Shown here piece after piece: positions 33,613-43,461 of a stretch of 64,000 nt of DNA; position 1 is the first letter of the stretch; each line of letters starts with the position of its first letter. Both the position numbers and the translations under genes were made by a program. Below the pieces are notes generated by a model. That model was not told the DNA's origin, made no database searches, and saw only the letters and a program-made list of their open reading frames with translations. Source of the stretch: Sphingobacteriales bacterium 16-39-50 (lineage in GTDB: Bacteria; Bacteroidota; Bacteroidia; Sphingobacteriales; Sphingobacteriaceae). The DNA lies in contig NCHA01000001.1 in assembly GCA_002257025.1 (NCBI GenBank), positions 744,001-808,000 on the forward strand. Direction: 5' to 3'.

Positions 33613-35847
33613 ATGGAGTTTTTACAAAACAATTTAATTTATTTAATACCTGCAATGGGTGTTTTCGGTATTATAGTAATGGCCATTAAATCGGCATGGG
33701 TTACTAAACAGGATGCCGGAGATGAAAACATGCAAAGACTTTCAGGTTATATTGCAGATGGTGCCATGGCCTTTTTGAAAGCTGAATGGAAAGTGTTAGG
33801 ATATTTCTCTGCTATTGCCGCCATCTTATTAGCTTATTCAGGCACCCTGGTTGAAACATCAAGCTGGGTTATCTCTATTTCATTCATCATCGGTGCATTT
33901 ACATCTGCTCTTGCAGGATACATCGGAATGAATATCGCAACCAAGGCAAACGTTCGAACAACACAAGCTGCCAGAACTAGTCTGGCAAGCGCTTTAAAGG
34001 TTTCATTTACCGGTGGAAGTGTAATGGGTATTGGAGTTGCCGGACTTGCTGTGCTTGGATTAGGAAGTTTATTCATTGTATTTTATCAGATATATGTTAT
34101 TAACACCGGAGCAAGTGTTAATGGCAAGGAAATGGAAAAAGCACTTGAGGTTTTAGCCGGCTTTTCGCTTGGTGCTGAGTCAATTGCACTTTTTGCCCGT
34201 GTTGGTGGTGGTATATATACTAAAGCTGCTGATGTTGGTGCTGACCTTGTAGGTAAAGTTGAAGCAGGTATTCCTGAAGATGACGTACGTAACCCGGCTA
34301 CCATTGCCGATAACGTAGGTGATAACGTAGGTGACGTAGCAGGTATGGGTGCCGATCTTTTCGGTTCTTATGTTGCCACTATTCTTGCAACAATGATCCT
34401 GGGCCGTGAAATCACCTCGGTTGATAATTTTGGTGGAATTGCTCCTATCCTATTACCTATGCTCATCGCCGGTCTTGGACTTATTTTATCAATTGTAGCA
34501 ACTGCATTTGTGAAAATCAGCAAAGAAACCGACAGTGTTCAAAATGCACTCAATATGGGTAACTGGTCATCAATCGTTTTAACTGCGATTGTTTCCTTTT
34601 TTGCAGTGAACTGGATGCTTCCTGATAACATGGTTATCCGTGGTTTCGAATTCAGCAAAATGGATGTTTTTTACGCAATCATTGTAGGATTGGTTGTAGG
34701 AACTTTAATGAGCTTAATCACTGAGTATTATACGGCAATGGGTAAGCGCCCGGTATTAAGCATCATTCGCCAGTCGTCAACCGGTCATGCTACTAACATT
34801 ATTGCAGGACTATCTGTAGGAATGGAATCAACAGTATTGCCAATTCTTGTACTTGCAGGAGGTATTTATGGTTCATTCTACTTTGCAGGTTTCTATGGTG
34901 TAGCGATTGCTGCGGCAGGAATGATGGCTACTACAGCAATGCAATTATCAATTGATGCATTCGGACCGATTGCTGATAATGCGGGTGGTATTGCCGAGAT
35001 GAGTGGTCTGCCGCCGGAAGTTAGAGAGCGCACCGATAATCTGGATGCTGTTGGTAATACAACTGCAGCTACAGGTAAGGGTTTTGCTATTGCATCAGCA
35101 GCACTGACCTCACTGGCCTTATTTGCCGCATTCGTTGGGGTTGCAGGTATCGATCATATTGATATATATAAAGCAGATGTTCTTGCAGGTTTATTTGTTG
35201 GAGGTATGATTCCATTCATCTTCTCAGCACTTTGTATCTCAGCTGTAGGTAGAGCCGCTATGGATATGGTAAACGAAGTTAGAAGACAATTCCGTGAGAT
35301 TCCGGGAATTATGGAGTACAAAGCAAAGCCAGAATATGAAAAATGCGTGGCTATATCTACTAAAGCATCAATTCGTGAGATGATGCTTCCGGGAGCTATT
35401 GCTCTGATTGTTCCAATCATCATTGGTTTTACTTTCGGACCAGAAGTATTGGGTGGATTACTTGCAGGTGTTACTGTTTCAGGTGTTTTGATGGGTATGT
35501 TCCAGTCGAATGCAGGTGGTGCATGGGATAATGCAAAAAAGTCATTCGAAGCAGGTGTTGAAATTAATGGTGAGATGTATTACAAAAAATCGGAACCACA
35601 TAAAGCCTCTGTTACCGGCGATACAGTTGGAGATCCTTTCAAGGATACATCCGGCCCCTCGATGAACATTCTGATTAAACTGATGTCAATCGTTTCCCTT
35701 ATCATTGCTCCGCACATTTCAGCAGGCACTTCACATCAGGTAAAAGTTGAGGTCAGAAAAGAAATGAAGATCATCAATACTGTTGACCAGTCAGGTAACA
35801 CTGTTACAGACACTTTAATTAACAAAACCGAAACAATCAGCAGATAA
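33613..35847 (+). CDS. hppA: Membrane-bound ion-translocating pyrophosphatase, K+-dependent type
   Basis: HppA couples PPi hydrolysis to ion pumping across the inner membrane. The 744-residue protein has about 16 membrane helices, the substrate-binding stretch [21 protein letters not shown] and the paired acidic motif [15 protein letters not shown]. Ala485 in [10 protein letters not shown] takes the place of the Lys that marks the K+-independent branch, so K+ is probably required. At the ion-selectivity position GADLFGSY has Gly251 where Na+ pumps have Glu. A Glu is present instead in [10 protein letters not shown] (Glu189), in a helix near the gate. This pattern points to H+ transport of a divergent type rather than Na+. 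A terminator follows. Confidence 0.95.
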   Translation: MEFLQNNLIYLIPAMGVFGIIVMAIKSAWVTKQDAGDENMQRLSGYIADGAMAFLKAEWKVLGYFSAIAAILLAYSGTLVETSSWVISISFIIGAFTSALAGYIGMNIATKANVRTTQAARTSLASALKVSFTGGSVMGIGVAGLAVLGLGSLFIVFYQIYVINTGASVNGKEMEKALEVLAGFSLGAESIALFARVGGGIYTKAADVGADLVGKVEAGIPEDDVRNPATIADNVGDNVGDVAGMGADLFGSYVATILATMILGREITSVDNFGGIAPILLPMLIAGLGLILSIVATAFVKISKETDSVQNALNMGNWSSIVLTAIVSFFAVNWMLPDNMVIRGFEFSKMDVFYAIIVGLVVGTLMSLITEYYTAMGKRPVLSIIRQSSTGHATNIIAGLSVGMESTVLPILVLAGGIYGSFYFAGFYGVAIAAAGMMATTAMQLSIDAFGPIADNAGGIAEMSGLPPEVRERTDNLDAVGNTTAATGKGFAIASAALTSLALFAAFVGVAGIDHIDIYKADVLAGLFVGGMIPFIFSALCISAVGRAAMDMVNEVRRQFREIPGIMEYKAKPEYEKCVAISTKASIREMMLPGAIALIVPIIIGFTFGPEVLGGLLAGVTVSGVLMGMFQSNAGGAWDNAKKSFEAGVEINGEMYYKKSEPHKASVTGDTVGDPFKDTSGPSMNILIKLMSIVSLIIAPHISAGTSHQVKVEVRKEMKIINTVDQSGNTVTDTLINKTETISR

Positions 35848-35860
35848 TTAAAAAAACAAA

Positions 35861-35902
35861 AAAAAAGCAGAAGGAGTTTTATAAAATTTCTTCTGCTTTT
35901 TT
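35861..35902 (+). terminator. Rho-independent terminator of hppA
   Basis: AAAAAAGCAGAAG (35861-35873) and CTTCTGCTTTTTT (35890-35902) form a perfect 13-bp stem ending in a T-run, 14 bp after the hppA stop. Confidence 0.88.
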
Positions 35903-35920
35903 GGTTTAATAAGATTTGTT

Positions 35921-35972
35921 AAACCTGTATACAAATGATTCTGAATACATTCAGTCATTCATATACAGGTTT
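35921..35972. repeat. Long imperfect palindrome between hppA and the permease gene
   Basis: AAACCTGTATA (35921-35931) and TATACAGGTTT (35962-35972) are perfectly complementary. Within them AATGA pairs with TCATT, and the core CTGAAT/ATTCAG has a 2-nt loop. No T-run follows, so it is not an ordinary terminator; it could be a cruciform or a regulator site for the gene at 36051. Confidence 0.6.
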
Positions 35973-36050
35973 TATAATTCCGATTAAATTAATTAGGTTT
36001 GAAATCTTTAAAACCACAAACCATCTAAAATATAAACTAAACCAATTCAT

Positions 36051-37526
36051 ATGTTCCACAAAAAATCCATTGAACAGTTAATGTTCGAATCCAATGAAAC
36101 GGGTGCAGGCACATTAAAACGTTCACTTAGTAGTGTTAATCTGGTTGCGCTTGGAATTGGTGCAATTATTGGCGCCGGCCTATTTTCATTAACTGGAATA
36201 GCCGCTGCAGAGAATGCAGGACCGGCAGTAACCATTTCATTTGCACTTGCCGCGTTCGCCTGTGCATTTGCGGGTTTATGCTATGCGGAGTTTGCATCTA
36301 TGATACCGGTTGCAGGTAGTGCTTATACCTATTCTTACGCAACAATGGGTGAATTTATGGCCTGGATCATTGGATGGGACCTTGTTCTGGAATATGCCTT
36401 AGGTGCAGCTACAGTTGCCGTAAGCTGGTCGAGGTATCTGCTTGAATTGCTGCATAAATATAATATCAATCTACCACATGAATTCATTGTATCCCCTTGG
36501 GAAACTATGAAACTGGGTGATGGTACTGTGATTGAAGGAGGACTAATCAATCTTCCGGCAATTTTCATTGTATGTGTATTATCACTGGTTTTGATCAGAG
36601 GAACACAGGAATCAGCAACCATGAACAACATGCTTGTTATCCTTAAAGTTGCAGTAGTATTAATGTTCATTACTTTAGGCTGGAGTCATATCAATCCTGA
36701 AAACTATGTTCCTTATATTCCTGAGAACACCGGTAAATTTGAAAATTTTGGATGGACAGGTATTTCAACCGGAGCAGCCGTAGTATTTTTTGCCTTTATT
36801 GGATTCGATGCAGTTTCAACAGCAGCACAGGAGGCAAAAAATCCACAAAAAGGTATGCCTATTGGAATTCTGGGTTCACTAATTGTTTGTACTATACTCT
36901 ATGTCCTGTTTGCTCATGTTATGACCGGACTTGTCAATTACAAAGACTTCGCAGGTGATGCAAAACCAGCCGCTACAGCTTTTGCAATGACAGGATACAC
37001 TTTCCTGCAGGATGCATTAATTATTGCGATTCTGGCGGGTTATACCTCCGTTATACTAGTTATGCTGATGGGACAATCCAGGGTATTTTATACCATGGCT
37101 AAAGACGGCCTGCTACCAAAATTCTTTGCTGCAGTTCATCCTAAATTCCGAACTCCATGGAAAACTAATTTGTTCTTCCTGGTTTTTGTGAGTCTTTTCG
37201 CGGGTCTTGTTCCGGTTTCTGACCTTGGCCATATGGTAAGTATAGGTACATTATTCGCCTTCACACTGGTATGTATCGGAATCATGGTATTGCGTAAATC
37301 ATTACCCAATGCTGTTCGCCCTTTCAGAACTCCATTTGTACCCTTTGTACCGGTAATGGGTATTCTGGTATGCCTTTATCTGATGTATTCTTTACCAACA
37401 GAAAGCTGGATTCGTTTATTTATTTGGATGGGTCTGGGTGTAATCATATATTTTATTTATGGCAAACAACACAGTAAAGTTCGTGAATTAAGGGATGGGA
37501 AAATTGTTGAGAAAGACAAAGAATAA
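36051..37526 (+). CDS. Amino-acid permease, APC superfamily (CAT-like)
   Basis: This 491-residue inner-membrane transporter has 12-13 helices. LGIGAIIGAGLFSLTG (first helix) carries the substrate-binding GAGLF break, followed by PVAGSAYTYSYATMGEFMAWIIGWDLVLEY in parts, the pattern of cationic amino-acid transporters (CAT/YfnA). FFAFIGFDAVSTAAQEAKNPQKGMP is the conserved segment after helix 6. It lies 203 bp after hppA, behind a terminator and a palindrome, and ends in its own terminator, so it is probably monocistronic. The exact amino acid is not determined by the sequence. Confidence 0.91.
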   Translation: MFHKKSIEQLMFESNETGAGTLKRSLSSVNLVALGIGAIIGAGLFSLTGIAAAENAGPAVTISFALAAFACAFAGLCYAEFASMIPVAGSAYTYSYATMGEFMAWIIGWDLVLEYALGAATVAVSWSRYLLELLHKYNINLPHEFIVSPWETMKLGDGTVIEGGLINLPAIFIVCVLSLVLIRGTQESATMNNMLVILKVAVVLMFITLGWSHINPENYVPYIPENTGKFENFGWTGISTGAAVVFFAFIGFDAVSTAAQEAKNPQKGMPIGILGSLIVCTILYVLFAHVMTGLVNYKDFAGDAKPAATAFAMTGYTFLQDALIIAILAGYTSVILVMLMGQSRVFYTMAKDGLLPKFFAAVHPKFRTPWKTNLFFLVFVSLFAGLVPVSDLGHMVSIGTLFAFTLVCIGIMVLRKSLPNAVRPFRTPFVPFVPVMGILVCLYLMYSLPTESWIRLFIWMGLGVIIYFIYGKQHSKVRELRDGKIVEKDKE

Positions 37527-37539
37527 AAAAATCAAATGA

Positions 37540-37581
37540 AAAGCAAAAAGGTTTCGGATTTCTCTGAAACCTTTTTGCTTT
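37540..37581 (+). terminator. Terminator of the CAT-like permease gene
   Basis: AAAGCAAAAAGGTTTC (37540-37555) and GAAACCTTTTTGCTTT (37566-37581) form a perfect 16-bp stem with a 10-nt loop, 14 bp after the stop. The stem ends in CTTT with no long T-run, so it may rely on the TTTTT inside the arm. Confidence 0.75.
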
Positions 37582-37621
37582 AAACCTATTTTTTAATAAT
37601 CAGTACCGGCAAATTATAGCA

Positions 37622-38191
37622 ATGGAAAATTTCAATTACAAGCAGATACTATCAGTAACTATGATTTTATTTGCAATCATAGATATTCTCGGGTCCATTC
37701 CGGTTGTAATCTCACTAAGAAATAAGGTCGGACATATACAGTCTGAAAAAGCTTCAATTGTGGCACTCCTGATCATGATATTATTCCTTTTTATCGGGGA
37801 TGAAATGCTGAAAATTATTGGGCTTGATGTTTCTTCATTTGCTATTGCAGGTTCTGTGGTCATTTTTATAATTGCAATGGAAATGATATTAGGGATTAAT
37901 TTTTTCAAAGAAGACTTACCAGAAAGTGCTTCAATTGTTCCATTGGCATTCCCATTGATAGCAGGGTCAGGAACACTGACAACTCTCCTATCCCTAAAAT
38001 CAGAATATGCAACTCAAAATATAATCGTGGGTATTATTCTGAATATTTGCTTTGTCTACATCGTTCTGAAAAACACGATTTATCTCGAAAAACTTCTTGG
38101 TAAAACCGGATTGAATATCATGCGTAAAGCATTCGGGATAATTCTTTTGGCTATTGCGATCAAGCTTTTCAGAAATAATACAGGTCTTTAA
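37622..38191 (+). CDS. MarC-family integral membrane protein
   Basis: This 189-residue protein belongs to the MarC family (UPF0056), with six predicted membrane helices and the family features FAIIDILGSIPVVISL in the first helix and VPLAFPLIAGSGTLTTLLSL in the middle. The family was once linked to multiple antibiotic resistance in enterobacteria, but that role has not held up and its function is unknown. It is separated from the permease by a terminator and is convergent with the RNA methyltransferase gene. A nested inverted repeat lies in the gap (38229-38294). Confidence 0.9.
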   Translation: MENFNYKQILSVTMILFAIIDILGSIPVVISLRNKVGHIQSEKASIVALLIMILFLFIGDEMLKIIGLDVSSFAIAGSVVIFIIAMEMILGINFFKEDLPESASIVPLAFPLIAGSGTLTTLLSLKSEYATQNIIVGIILNICFVYIVLKNTIYLEKLLGKTGLNIMRKAFGIILLAIAIKLFRNNTGL

Positions 38192-38228
38192 TTCGGTGAT
38201 CTGCTGATTTGGCCTCACTCTATTTTCG

Positions 38229-38294
38229 TTTGTACTTCACGAAGAATCATTGCTTTCCCTCTTCAATTTGAGAGGGATACTTGAACAGTACAAA
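38229..38294. terminator. Nested inverted repeats between convergent marC-like and methyltransferase genes
   Basis: TTTGTACT (38229-38236) pairs with AGTACAAA (38287-38294), and inside it TCCCTCT (38256-38262) pairs with AGAGGGA (38271-38277). There is no good T-run. A termination role is suggested by the convergent setting only. Confidence 0.35.
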
Positions 38295-38320
38295 AAGCAG
38301 CCCCGCACAAAGGGTGAGGA

Positions 38321-39493
38321 TTAGAGCTTGTTCAGTCGTGCAACAAACATTGTATCTGCTTTGTTCTCGTAACCTTTGATTAGCTCATAGCCATCAAGCT
38401 GCATCCCATGATTTTTTTGTAGCCAGCTAACTATTTCCTCATTCTCCTCCCTGAAAACTGAACAGGTAATATAAATAAGTGGCTTCCCCTGTTTCAGGTA
38501 CCTGATCACATTAGCGGCAATAGTCATCTGCAGATTTTGAAATCCGCGGATCTTATACTCCTCGAACTGACTGATCATTTCAGGAGTTCTGCCCCAGGTT
38601 CCTGAGCCCGTGCATGGTGCATCAAGAATTATTCCGTCAAATTCGTAATGATGAATCTCAGGGTCCGCGTTCTTTGTCAGGTCGATCAGCTTCTTTTGAT
38701 AGGTCCGGAGTCCTGCGGCAATAAAACGCTCATCCAGATTTTCCAGGACACTCTCACGAATATCTGAAACCAAAAGTTTAATATCTGGTTGCTCTGAAAA
38801 CAATAATAACGACTTGCCTCCCGAAGCAGCACAGGCATCCCACCAATACTCATACCGATTAGGTTTGAAATAAGCCGCTGTTTTTTGTGAAGATAAATCC
38901 TGTACTTCATAAGGCTTCACAGGAAAGCTATTATCAGGGAACAAGGTGTTCAAATTTGTTCCATTTGGCAGAGCTACCGTGTGCTCAGCAATCAAACTGA
39001 AGTCAACATTACTCTCCTCAAGCGTTTTTAGCACCCAGGAAACAGCCTTTGGATGTATTCTAATAAAGAGATCGGGTTGAACAAAAAATGAACGCAGAAA
39101 AGCCCCTTTATCAATTCCATCCGACAAATGTTCTGTAAATGGAAATACTTCATCCATTACCAATCCTTCATTTAATGAAGCAAAGTTTATCTTCTCATCA
39201 GAAGTGAGATATATCTTCTCATTCAAATCAGGACGAAAATGATGCAGAAAAGGGTTATCAACTGATGTGCAAAGAAACTCAGCAAGAAATAATCGTTGTT
39301 CAACCGACTTGTCGGCTACCGCCCTCCCAAGTCTGAAATAATTATATAATAATCTAGAGGCTGAACGACGGTCATTGGAGCCCATCTGTTTATTCCTTTT
39401 AAAGAATTCAGGAAGAAATTTGGCAAGAGGTTTATCTGCAGGAAATTTCTCAAAAACCCGCATAAAAGTCCTTAATTGCTGCTCGGCTCTCAT
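38321..39493 (-). CDS. RsmB/NOP-family RNA cytosine-C5 methyltransferase
   Basis: This 390-residue SAM-dependent enzyme methylates C5 of cytosine in RNA, probably rRNA. The N-terminal half (about 1-140) resembles the NusB-like RNA-binding region. The methyltransferase core has the SAM motif WDACAASGGKSLLL near 212-226, motif IV DAPCTGSGTW (about 287-296), and motif VI YITCSVFREENEE (about 336-348), whose Cys is the nucleophile. The start overlaps the stop of the upstream lipoprotein gene (ATGA), so it is the last gene of guaA-lipoprotein-methyltransferase. The target cytosine is not assigned. Confidence 0.92.
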   Translation of the reverse strand: MRAEQQLRTFMRVFEKFPADKPLAKFLPEFFKRNKQMGSNDRRSASRLLYNYFRLGRAVADKSVEQRLFLAEFLCTSVDNPFLHHFRPDLNEKIYLTSDEKINFASLNEGLVMDEVFPFTEHLSDGIDKGAFLRSFFVQPDLFIRIHPKAVSWVLKTLEESNVDFSLIAEHTVALPNGTNLNTLFPDNSFPVKPYEVQDLSSQKTAAYFKPNRYEYWWDACAASGGKSLLLFSEQPDIKLLVSDIRESVLENLDERFIAAGLRTYQKKLIDLTKNADPEIHHYEFDGIILDAPCTGSGTWGRTPEMISQFEEYKIRGFQNLQMTIAANVIRYLKQGKPLIYITCSVFREENEEIVSWLQKNHGMQLDGYELIKGYENKADTMFVARLNKL

Positions 39494-40737
39494 TTTACAG
39501 GCTGTAATTCAAAATTCTGATATCTTAGAAGCATTAAACCAGTATTCCTGTAACCATATTTAGGATCCTTCACGAAACGAAACTCATTATGAAGTCCGGT
39601 GTAAATCTCCTTAACCAGGTAATCTGCATACTGCTTGTCATACTTTTCGATCAATAATCCAAAATAATAAGCAGTATCAAATCCTTTAAAGGAATATTCT
39701 GATGGTTCCAGCCCAAATTCATCACGATATCTGGCAACAAAATTTTTTACATTCTGAGCCTTATAATTCACAAAATAGGACGCACTTATACGGGTATTCA
39801 ATGCCTGCATCTTTTCTGGACTAAGATACCTGGCCTTCATCCAGTTCGGATGTCCAAAAAGCTCAATCCTATACTTCTGATTTCGTAATTTATAGAGTTT
39901 GTCAATGGCAGGCAGTAAAAATGCCCTGTCGGATGAAGTAATTAAAACCAGATTGCTTTTAGTGGTACTCAGATACCCTTCAATTCCAATCGCATTAGGG
40001 CGTTCTATTATACGAAATTTAGAACCAGATAATTCGATAAGTGATCTCTTGATATAATTCGAAAACCGCGCGTCCACAGTTCTTTGGGTATTGATCAAAA
40101 TGAGTTGAACCAGTTCAGGTTTATACTGGCTACTGATAAATTCGGCAATTTTCCTTCCATGCTGATCAATCGAATTATTAATGCTTACAAGATCAGGGTC
40201 ATTAAATTCTGAAGGCATGGAAGCTGCAAGGGGCGAAACCTGGAGGGCTTTACCCAGATCTGAAAATTCCGAAAATGTCTTGATGCCATCCGGAAATACT
40301 GGCCCAACAATCAGATCCTGGTTTTTAACTGAACCAGACATCGCAAGGTTTACTATTTGAGTTTCCTGATTCCGGGTATCAAATACCTGCAAATTGTAAT
40401 TATGCCCTCCAGCACTGAGCGAATCCAGTCCGAGCTTAAAACCCTGATAAAAATCTATTGCCAAATCAGCCTTACTCAGGTCACTTTTACGGGATGTTTT
40501 AAGATTAAGCGTATTCAGCTGAAAAGGCAGCAGAAGTACAATTGAGTGATCAATATTCTTTTTGACTGGTTCTTCAACCTTTGGCGTAATTATTTCTACC
40601 GGTACAGGTTTTTCAGCCGGTTTGGTGGGAATAACTTTTTTTGAGCATGCTGAAAGAAAGAACAGCATGCATATTACGATCAGATAATTATTCCCACTCA
40701 ATCGTTGCAGGTGGTTTGGAACTAATATCATACACAA
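39490..40737 (-). CDS. Periplasmic-binding-protein-like lipoprotein (LpoA / receptor-ligand fold)
   Basis: This 415-residue lipoprotein has a signal segment ending in the lipobox LSAC ([16 protein letters not shown]) and, after a Pro/Glu/Lys linker, a bilobed type I periplasmic-binding fold starting [10 protein letters not shown]. Phrases such as [10 protein letters not shown] and KAMSPEKMQA-type lobes are those of amino-acid ABC-receptor and LpoA-like proteins; no LysM domain is visible. There are no permease genes nearby, so it is unlikely to be a transport receptor; a cell-wall activator role is only a possibility. The start is uncertain: candidates at 40737 and 40731 lie inside guaA, and a shorter ATG at 40668 gives almost no signal peptide. 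A hairpin overlaps the signal region. Confidence 0.7.
   Translation of the reverse strand: MCMILVPNHLQRLSGNNYLIVICMLFFLSACSKKVIPTKPAEKPVPVEIITPKVEEPVKKNIDHSIVLLLPFQLNTLNLKTSRKSDLSKADLAIDFYQGFKLGLDSLSAGGHNYNLQVFDTRNQETQIVNLAMSGSVKNQDLIVGPVFPDGIKTFSEFSDLGKALQVSPLAASMPSEFNDPDLVSINNSIDQHGRKIAEFISSQYKPELVQLILINTQRTVDARFSNYIKRSLIELSGSKFRIIERPNAIGIEGYLSTTKSNLVLITSSDRAFLLPAIDKLYKLRNQKYRIELFGHPNWMKARYLSPEKMQALNTRISASYFVNYKAQNVKNFVARYRDEFGLEPSEYSFKGFDTAYYFGLLIEKYDKQYADYLVKEIYTGLHNEFRFVKDPKYGYRNTGLMLLRYQNFELQPVK
40645..40670 (-). promoter_or_regulatory. Hairpin just after the guaA stop, inside the lipoprotein start region
   Basis: GCATGCTG and CAGCATGC (8-bp stem, 10-nt loop) lie 18 bp beyond the guaA stop and contain the ATG at 40668. 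The structure could sequester that start or modulate read-through into the lipoprotein gene. Confidence 0.35.
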
Positions 40738-42217
40738 CTCTGTTAATTCCTTTTACATTATTAATTATTTCATTCGAAATTTTAGCCAGAAGATCATATG
40801 GTAAATGGCTCCAATCGGCAGTCATACCATCCACAGAACTTACTGCTCTCAAACAGATTACATGTTCATACGTACGCTCATCCCCCATCACTCCTACAGA
40901 CTGTACCGGCAAAAAGATTGCACCAGCCTGCCAAACCTTATCATACCAGCCTGAAGATTTCAAATTGCTGATATAAATTGCATCTGCTTCCTGAAGAATT
41001 TCTACTTTCTCAGGAGTAATATCGTCCAGAATACGAATTGCAAGACCAGGTCCAGGGAAAGGGTGCCTGCCCAAAAGAGCTGCATCCATTCCTAAGGTTT
41101 TACCTACCCTCCTTACTTCATCTTTAAATAGCGTATTTAACGGTTCCACGACCTTAAGCTTCATAAAATCAGGTAAACCACCTACATTATGGTGGGATTT
41201 AATGGTTGCAGAAGGGCCCTTTACAGAAACTGATTCAATTACATCAGGATAAATCGTACCCTGTCCGAGCCATTTTACATCCTGCACTTCATGCGCAGCA
41301 TCATCAAATACCTCAATGAAAACACGGCCAATGGTCTTTCTTTTAGCTTCAGGGTCTTTGATACCAGCAAGCTGGCTAAGGAATCGATCACCGGCTCTTA
41401 CACCCCGTACATTAAGACCCATATGCTGATATGAATCCAGTACCTGATCAAATTCATCCTTACGTAACAAACCATTATCAACAAATATGCAATGAAGGTT
41501 TTTTCCAATTGCCTGATGAAGCAAAACGGCTGCAACAGATGAATCTACCCCACCGGACAGACCCAAGATCACTTTATCATCCCCTATTTTTTCTTTCAAT
41601 GAAGCAATAGTGGTTTCTATGAATGCATCCGGAGTCCAATCCTGGCTACAACCACAAATATCCACCAGAAAATTTTCAAGAAGCTGCTTCCCGTCGGTAC
41701 TATGAGTTACTTCGGGGTGGAATTGAATTCCGTAAACATTGGTATTTTTGATATGATAAGCCGCTACCTTAACTGAATCGGTACTCGCGATAATTTCAAA
41801 ATTATCAGGAATCGAAGCAATGGTATCGGCATGAGACATCCAGGTTTGAGAACCCTTGGAAATATTTTTAAACAGCGGATGAGTATGATCGATATAATCG
41901 AGACATGCTCTTCCATATTCACGTGTTGATGAGGCCTTTACCTCACCACCGGAAGTATGGGCTATGTATTGTGCACCATAGCAGACACCCAGAATAGGGA
42001 ATTTAGCCTGTAAATCCTGATAATTGATCTGTGGTGCATCAGCCTGCCGTACAGAATACGGACTACCCGAGAGAATAAGGCCCATAACTGAACTATCAAA
42101 TTCAGGAAGATGATTGAATGGATGTATTTCGCAGTATACGTTTAGCTCTCTGACTCTCCGGGCAATAAGCTGTGTGTATTGCGACCCGAAGTCAAGAATG
42201 ATGATTTTTTCTTGCAT
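40688..42217 (-). CDS. guaA: GMP synthase (glutamine-hydrolysing)
   Basis: GuaA aminates XMP to GMP using glutamine and ATP. The protein of 509 residues has an N-terminal glutamine amidotransferase domain with the nucleophile in [10 protein letters not shown] (Cys near residue 78), the His and Glu in FHPEVTHS, a P-loop synthetase domain with [16 protein letters not shown], and the C-terminal dimerisation domain ending PPATIEWE. I use the ATG at 42217 ([13 protein letters not shown]); a frame open for 32 further codons upstream to 42313 lacks family similarity and crosses the promoter element at 42221-42228. It overlaps the lipoprotein gene. Confidence 0.97.
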   Translation of the reverse strand: MQEKIIILDFGSQYTQLIARRVRELNVYCEIHPFNHLPEFDSSVMGLILSGSPYSVRQADAPQINYQDLQAKFPILGVCYGAQYIAHTSGGEVKASSTREYGRACLDYIDHTHPLFKNISKGSQTWMSHADTIASIPDNFEIIASTDSVKVAAYHIKNTNVYGIQFHPEVTHSTDGKQLLENFLVDICGCSQDWTPDAFIETTIASLKEKIGDDKVILGLSGGVDSSVAAVLLHQAIGKNLHCIFVDNGLLRKDEFDQVLDSYQHMGLNVRGVRAGDRFLSQLAGIKDPEAKRKTIGRVFIEVFDDAAHEVQDVKWLGQGTIYPDVIESVSVKGPSATIKSHHNVGGLPDFMKLKVVEPLNTLFKDEVRRVGKTLGMDAALLGRHPFPGPGLAIRILDDITPEKVEILQEADAIYISNLKSSGWYDKVWQAGAIFLPVQSVGVMGDERTYEHVICLRAVSSVDGMTADWSHLPYDLLAKISNEIINNVKGINRVVYDISSKPPATIEWE

Positions 42218-42220
42218 GGG

Positions 42221-42228
42221 CAAAGATA
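42221..42228 (-). promoter_or_regulatory. -7 promoter element abutting the guaA start codon
   Basis: The minus strand reads TATCTTTG, an exact TAnnTTTG, followed by CCC and the ATG. Only 3 nt separate the element from the start codon, so the message should be leaderless or nearly so. Confidence 0.6.
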
Positions 42229-42311
42229 ACTTTTTTGTACAGAGGCTGAAAGTATTATCTAAGCTTTTAGTGCATTTATGTCCAATGTAATTAAATTGAT
42301 AAATTAGCTGC

Positions 42312-42794
42312 ATGATTAGGCCACCATCCGCTGCTGTTTCCTTTTTTGCTCATTTAGAGCATGTTGACGGACCTATGGTACACCATGTCATCATCATTCC
42401 TGAAAAGATCTCCGAACAGTTTATCAGTGGCAAAGGTTCGGTTCGCATTTTATGCAGAATCGGTGATAAACCTGAGTTCCCCTGTGCACTGGTTCCCCGA
42501 CATGGCCGGCATGTGGTAATTGCTAGTCTGAAACTGATCAAAGAGAATAATCTTTTAATTAGTTCGCCGTTTACTATGTCAATACGTTCTGACCCCGGCA
42601 ATGGGCTGGATCTTCCGGAAGAATTTAGTGAAGTTCTGGCTCAGGACGAATTCGCTTACAAGGCATTTTTAGCGCTCAAAGATGGTGGAAAGCGTGGTTA
42701 TATCTATTATATCAGGCAAGCGAAATCAATCGAAACACGAATAAAAAGGAGTTTTGAGATTGCTGAGAAGCTGAAAGAAAGATTTAGGGAATAG
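42312..42794 (+). CDS. YdeI/OmpD-associated family protein with DUF1905 domain
   Basis: This 160-residue protein has an N-terminal DUF1905 domain ([27 protein letters not shown] in parts, then [20 protein letters not shown]) and a C-terminal helical region with [30 protein letters not shown] in parts, the pattern of YdeI-like bacteriocin-protection proteins. That C-terminal Arg/Lys-rich helix is the family hallmark. There is no signal peptide, so it is cytoplasmic. It is divergent from guaA (94 bp) and 52 bp before an NlpC gene. Its biological role is not established; the bacteriocin link comes from one E. coli homologue. Confidence 0.85.
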   Translation: MIRPPSAAVSFFAHLEHVDGPMVHHVIIIPEKISEQFISGKGSVRILCRIGDKPEFPCALVPRHGRHVVIASLKLIKENNLLISSPFTMSIRSDPGNGLDLPEEFSEVLAQDEFAYKAFLALKDGGKRGYIYYIRQAKSIETRIKRSFEIAEKLKERFRE

Positions 42795-42846
42795 GAAATC
42801 GGAAAAAGGAAATAGAGAATGGACAGGTTTTTGCTGGTATAAATTC

Positions 42847-43446
42847 ATGAAGTCAATGATTTTAAACGCTTTACTATTTTTATTACTGTCATCTTGTGAT
42901 ACTCCATCAGGGGATCATTACATTCCACCTCCGAACGTAAAGGTAGTACCGACCAGTGGTATTGCTGTAAATAAACCAGAAGATATAATTAAATCCGATC
43001 CCGACACACTAGCTTCAGAAGCTATACATACTAAAAGAACCAGAGCAGATGAGTTGGTTGGTTTTGCAGAAACATTGCAAGGTATTCCATACAAGTATGG
43101 ATCAACCGATCCCCGCATAGGATTTGATTGTTCCGGCTTTATCAGCTATGTTTTTAATCATTTTGGGATATCTGTACCAAGATCATCCAGAGAATTTACT
43201 CATATTGAAAAAGAAATAAATCTAAAGGAGGCAAAGCGGGGAGATATTATTTTATTCACAGGTACAGACAGCACCAAACGTGTTGTTGGCCACATGGGAA
43301 TCATTACTTCTGATAAAGGAGAGAACCATGAATTTATTCATTCCACTTCCGGAAAGGCTTACAGCGTGACCAAAACACCATTAAACCGGTATTATCAGGG
43401 TCGTTTTGTGAAAGTAATCCGTATTTTCAAGGATAATGAGATCTGA
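42847..43446 (+). CDS. NlpC/P60-family cysteine peptidase, lipoprotein
   Basis: This 199-residue lipoprotein is a likely peptidoglycan endopeptidase cutting stem peptides. The N-terminus ends in the lipobox LLSSC near residue 17; a disordered Pro/Asp/Thr linker follows. The catalytic domain starts near residue 70 with LVGFAETLQGIPYKYGS, the nucleophilic Cys lies in GFDCSGFISYVF (about residue 98), and the His in VVGHMGIIT (about 158). The region SRSS-like RDSS is replaced by PRSSREF, standard for the family. It is convergent with the UbiD gene (15 bp). Confidence 0.93.
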   Translation: MKSMILNALLFLLLSSCDTPSGDHYIPPPNVKVVPTSGIAVNKPEDIIKSDPDTLASEAIHTKRTRADELVGFAETLQGIPYKYGSTDPRIGFDCSGFISYVFNHFGISVPRSSREFTHIEKEINLKEAKRGDIILFTGTDSTKRVVGHMGIITSDKGENHEFIHSTSGKAYSVTKTPLNRYYQGRFVKVIRIFKDNEI

Positions 43447-43461
43447 TCGCATAATATTGTC

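Noticed and set aside
42218..42313. 32-codon upstream extension of guaA
   Set aside because: The extension has no GuaA similarity and crosses the promoter element that abuts the ATG at 42217.
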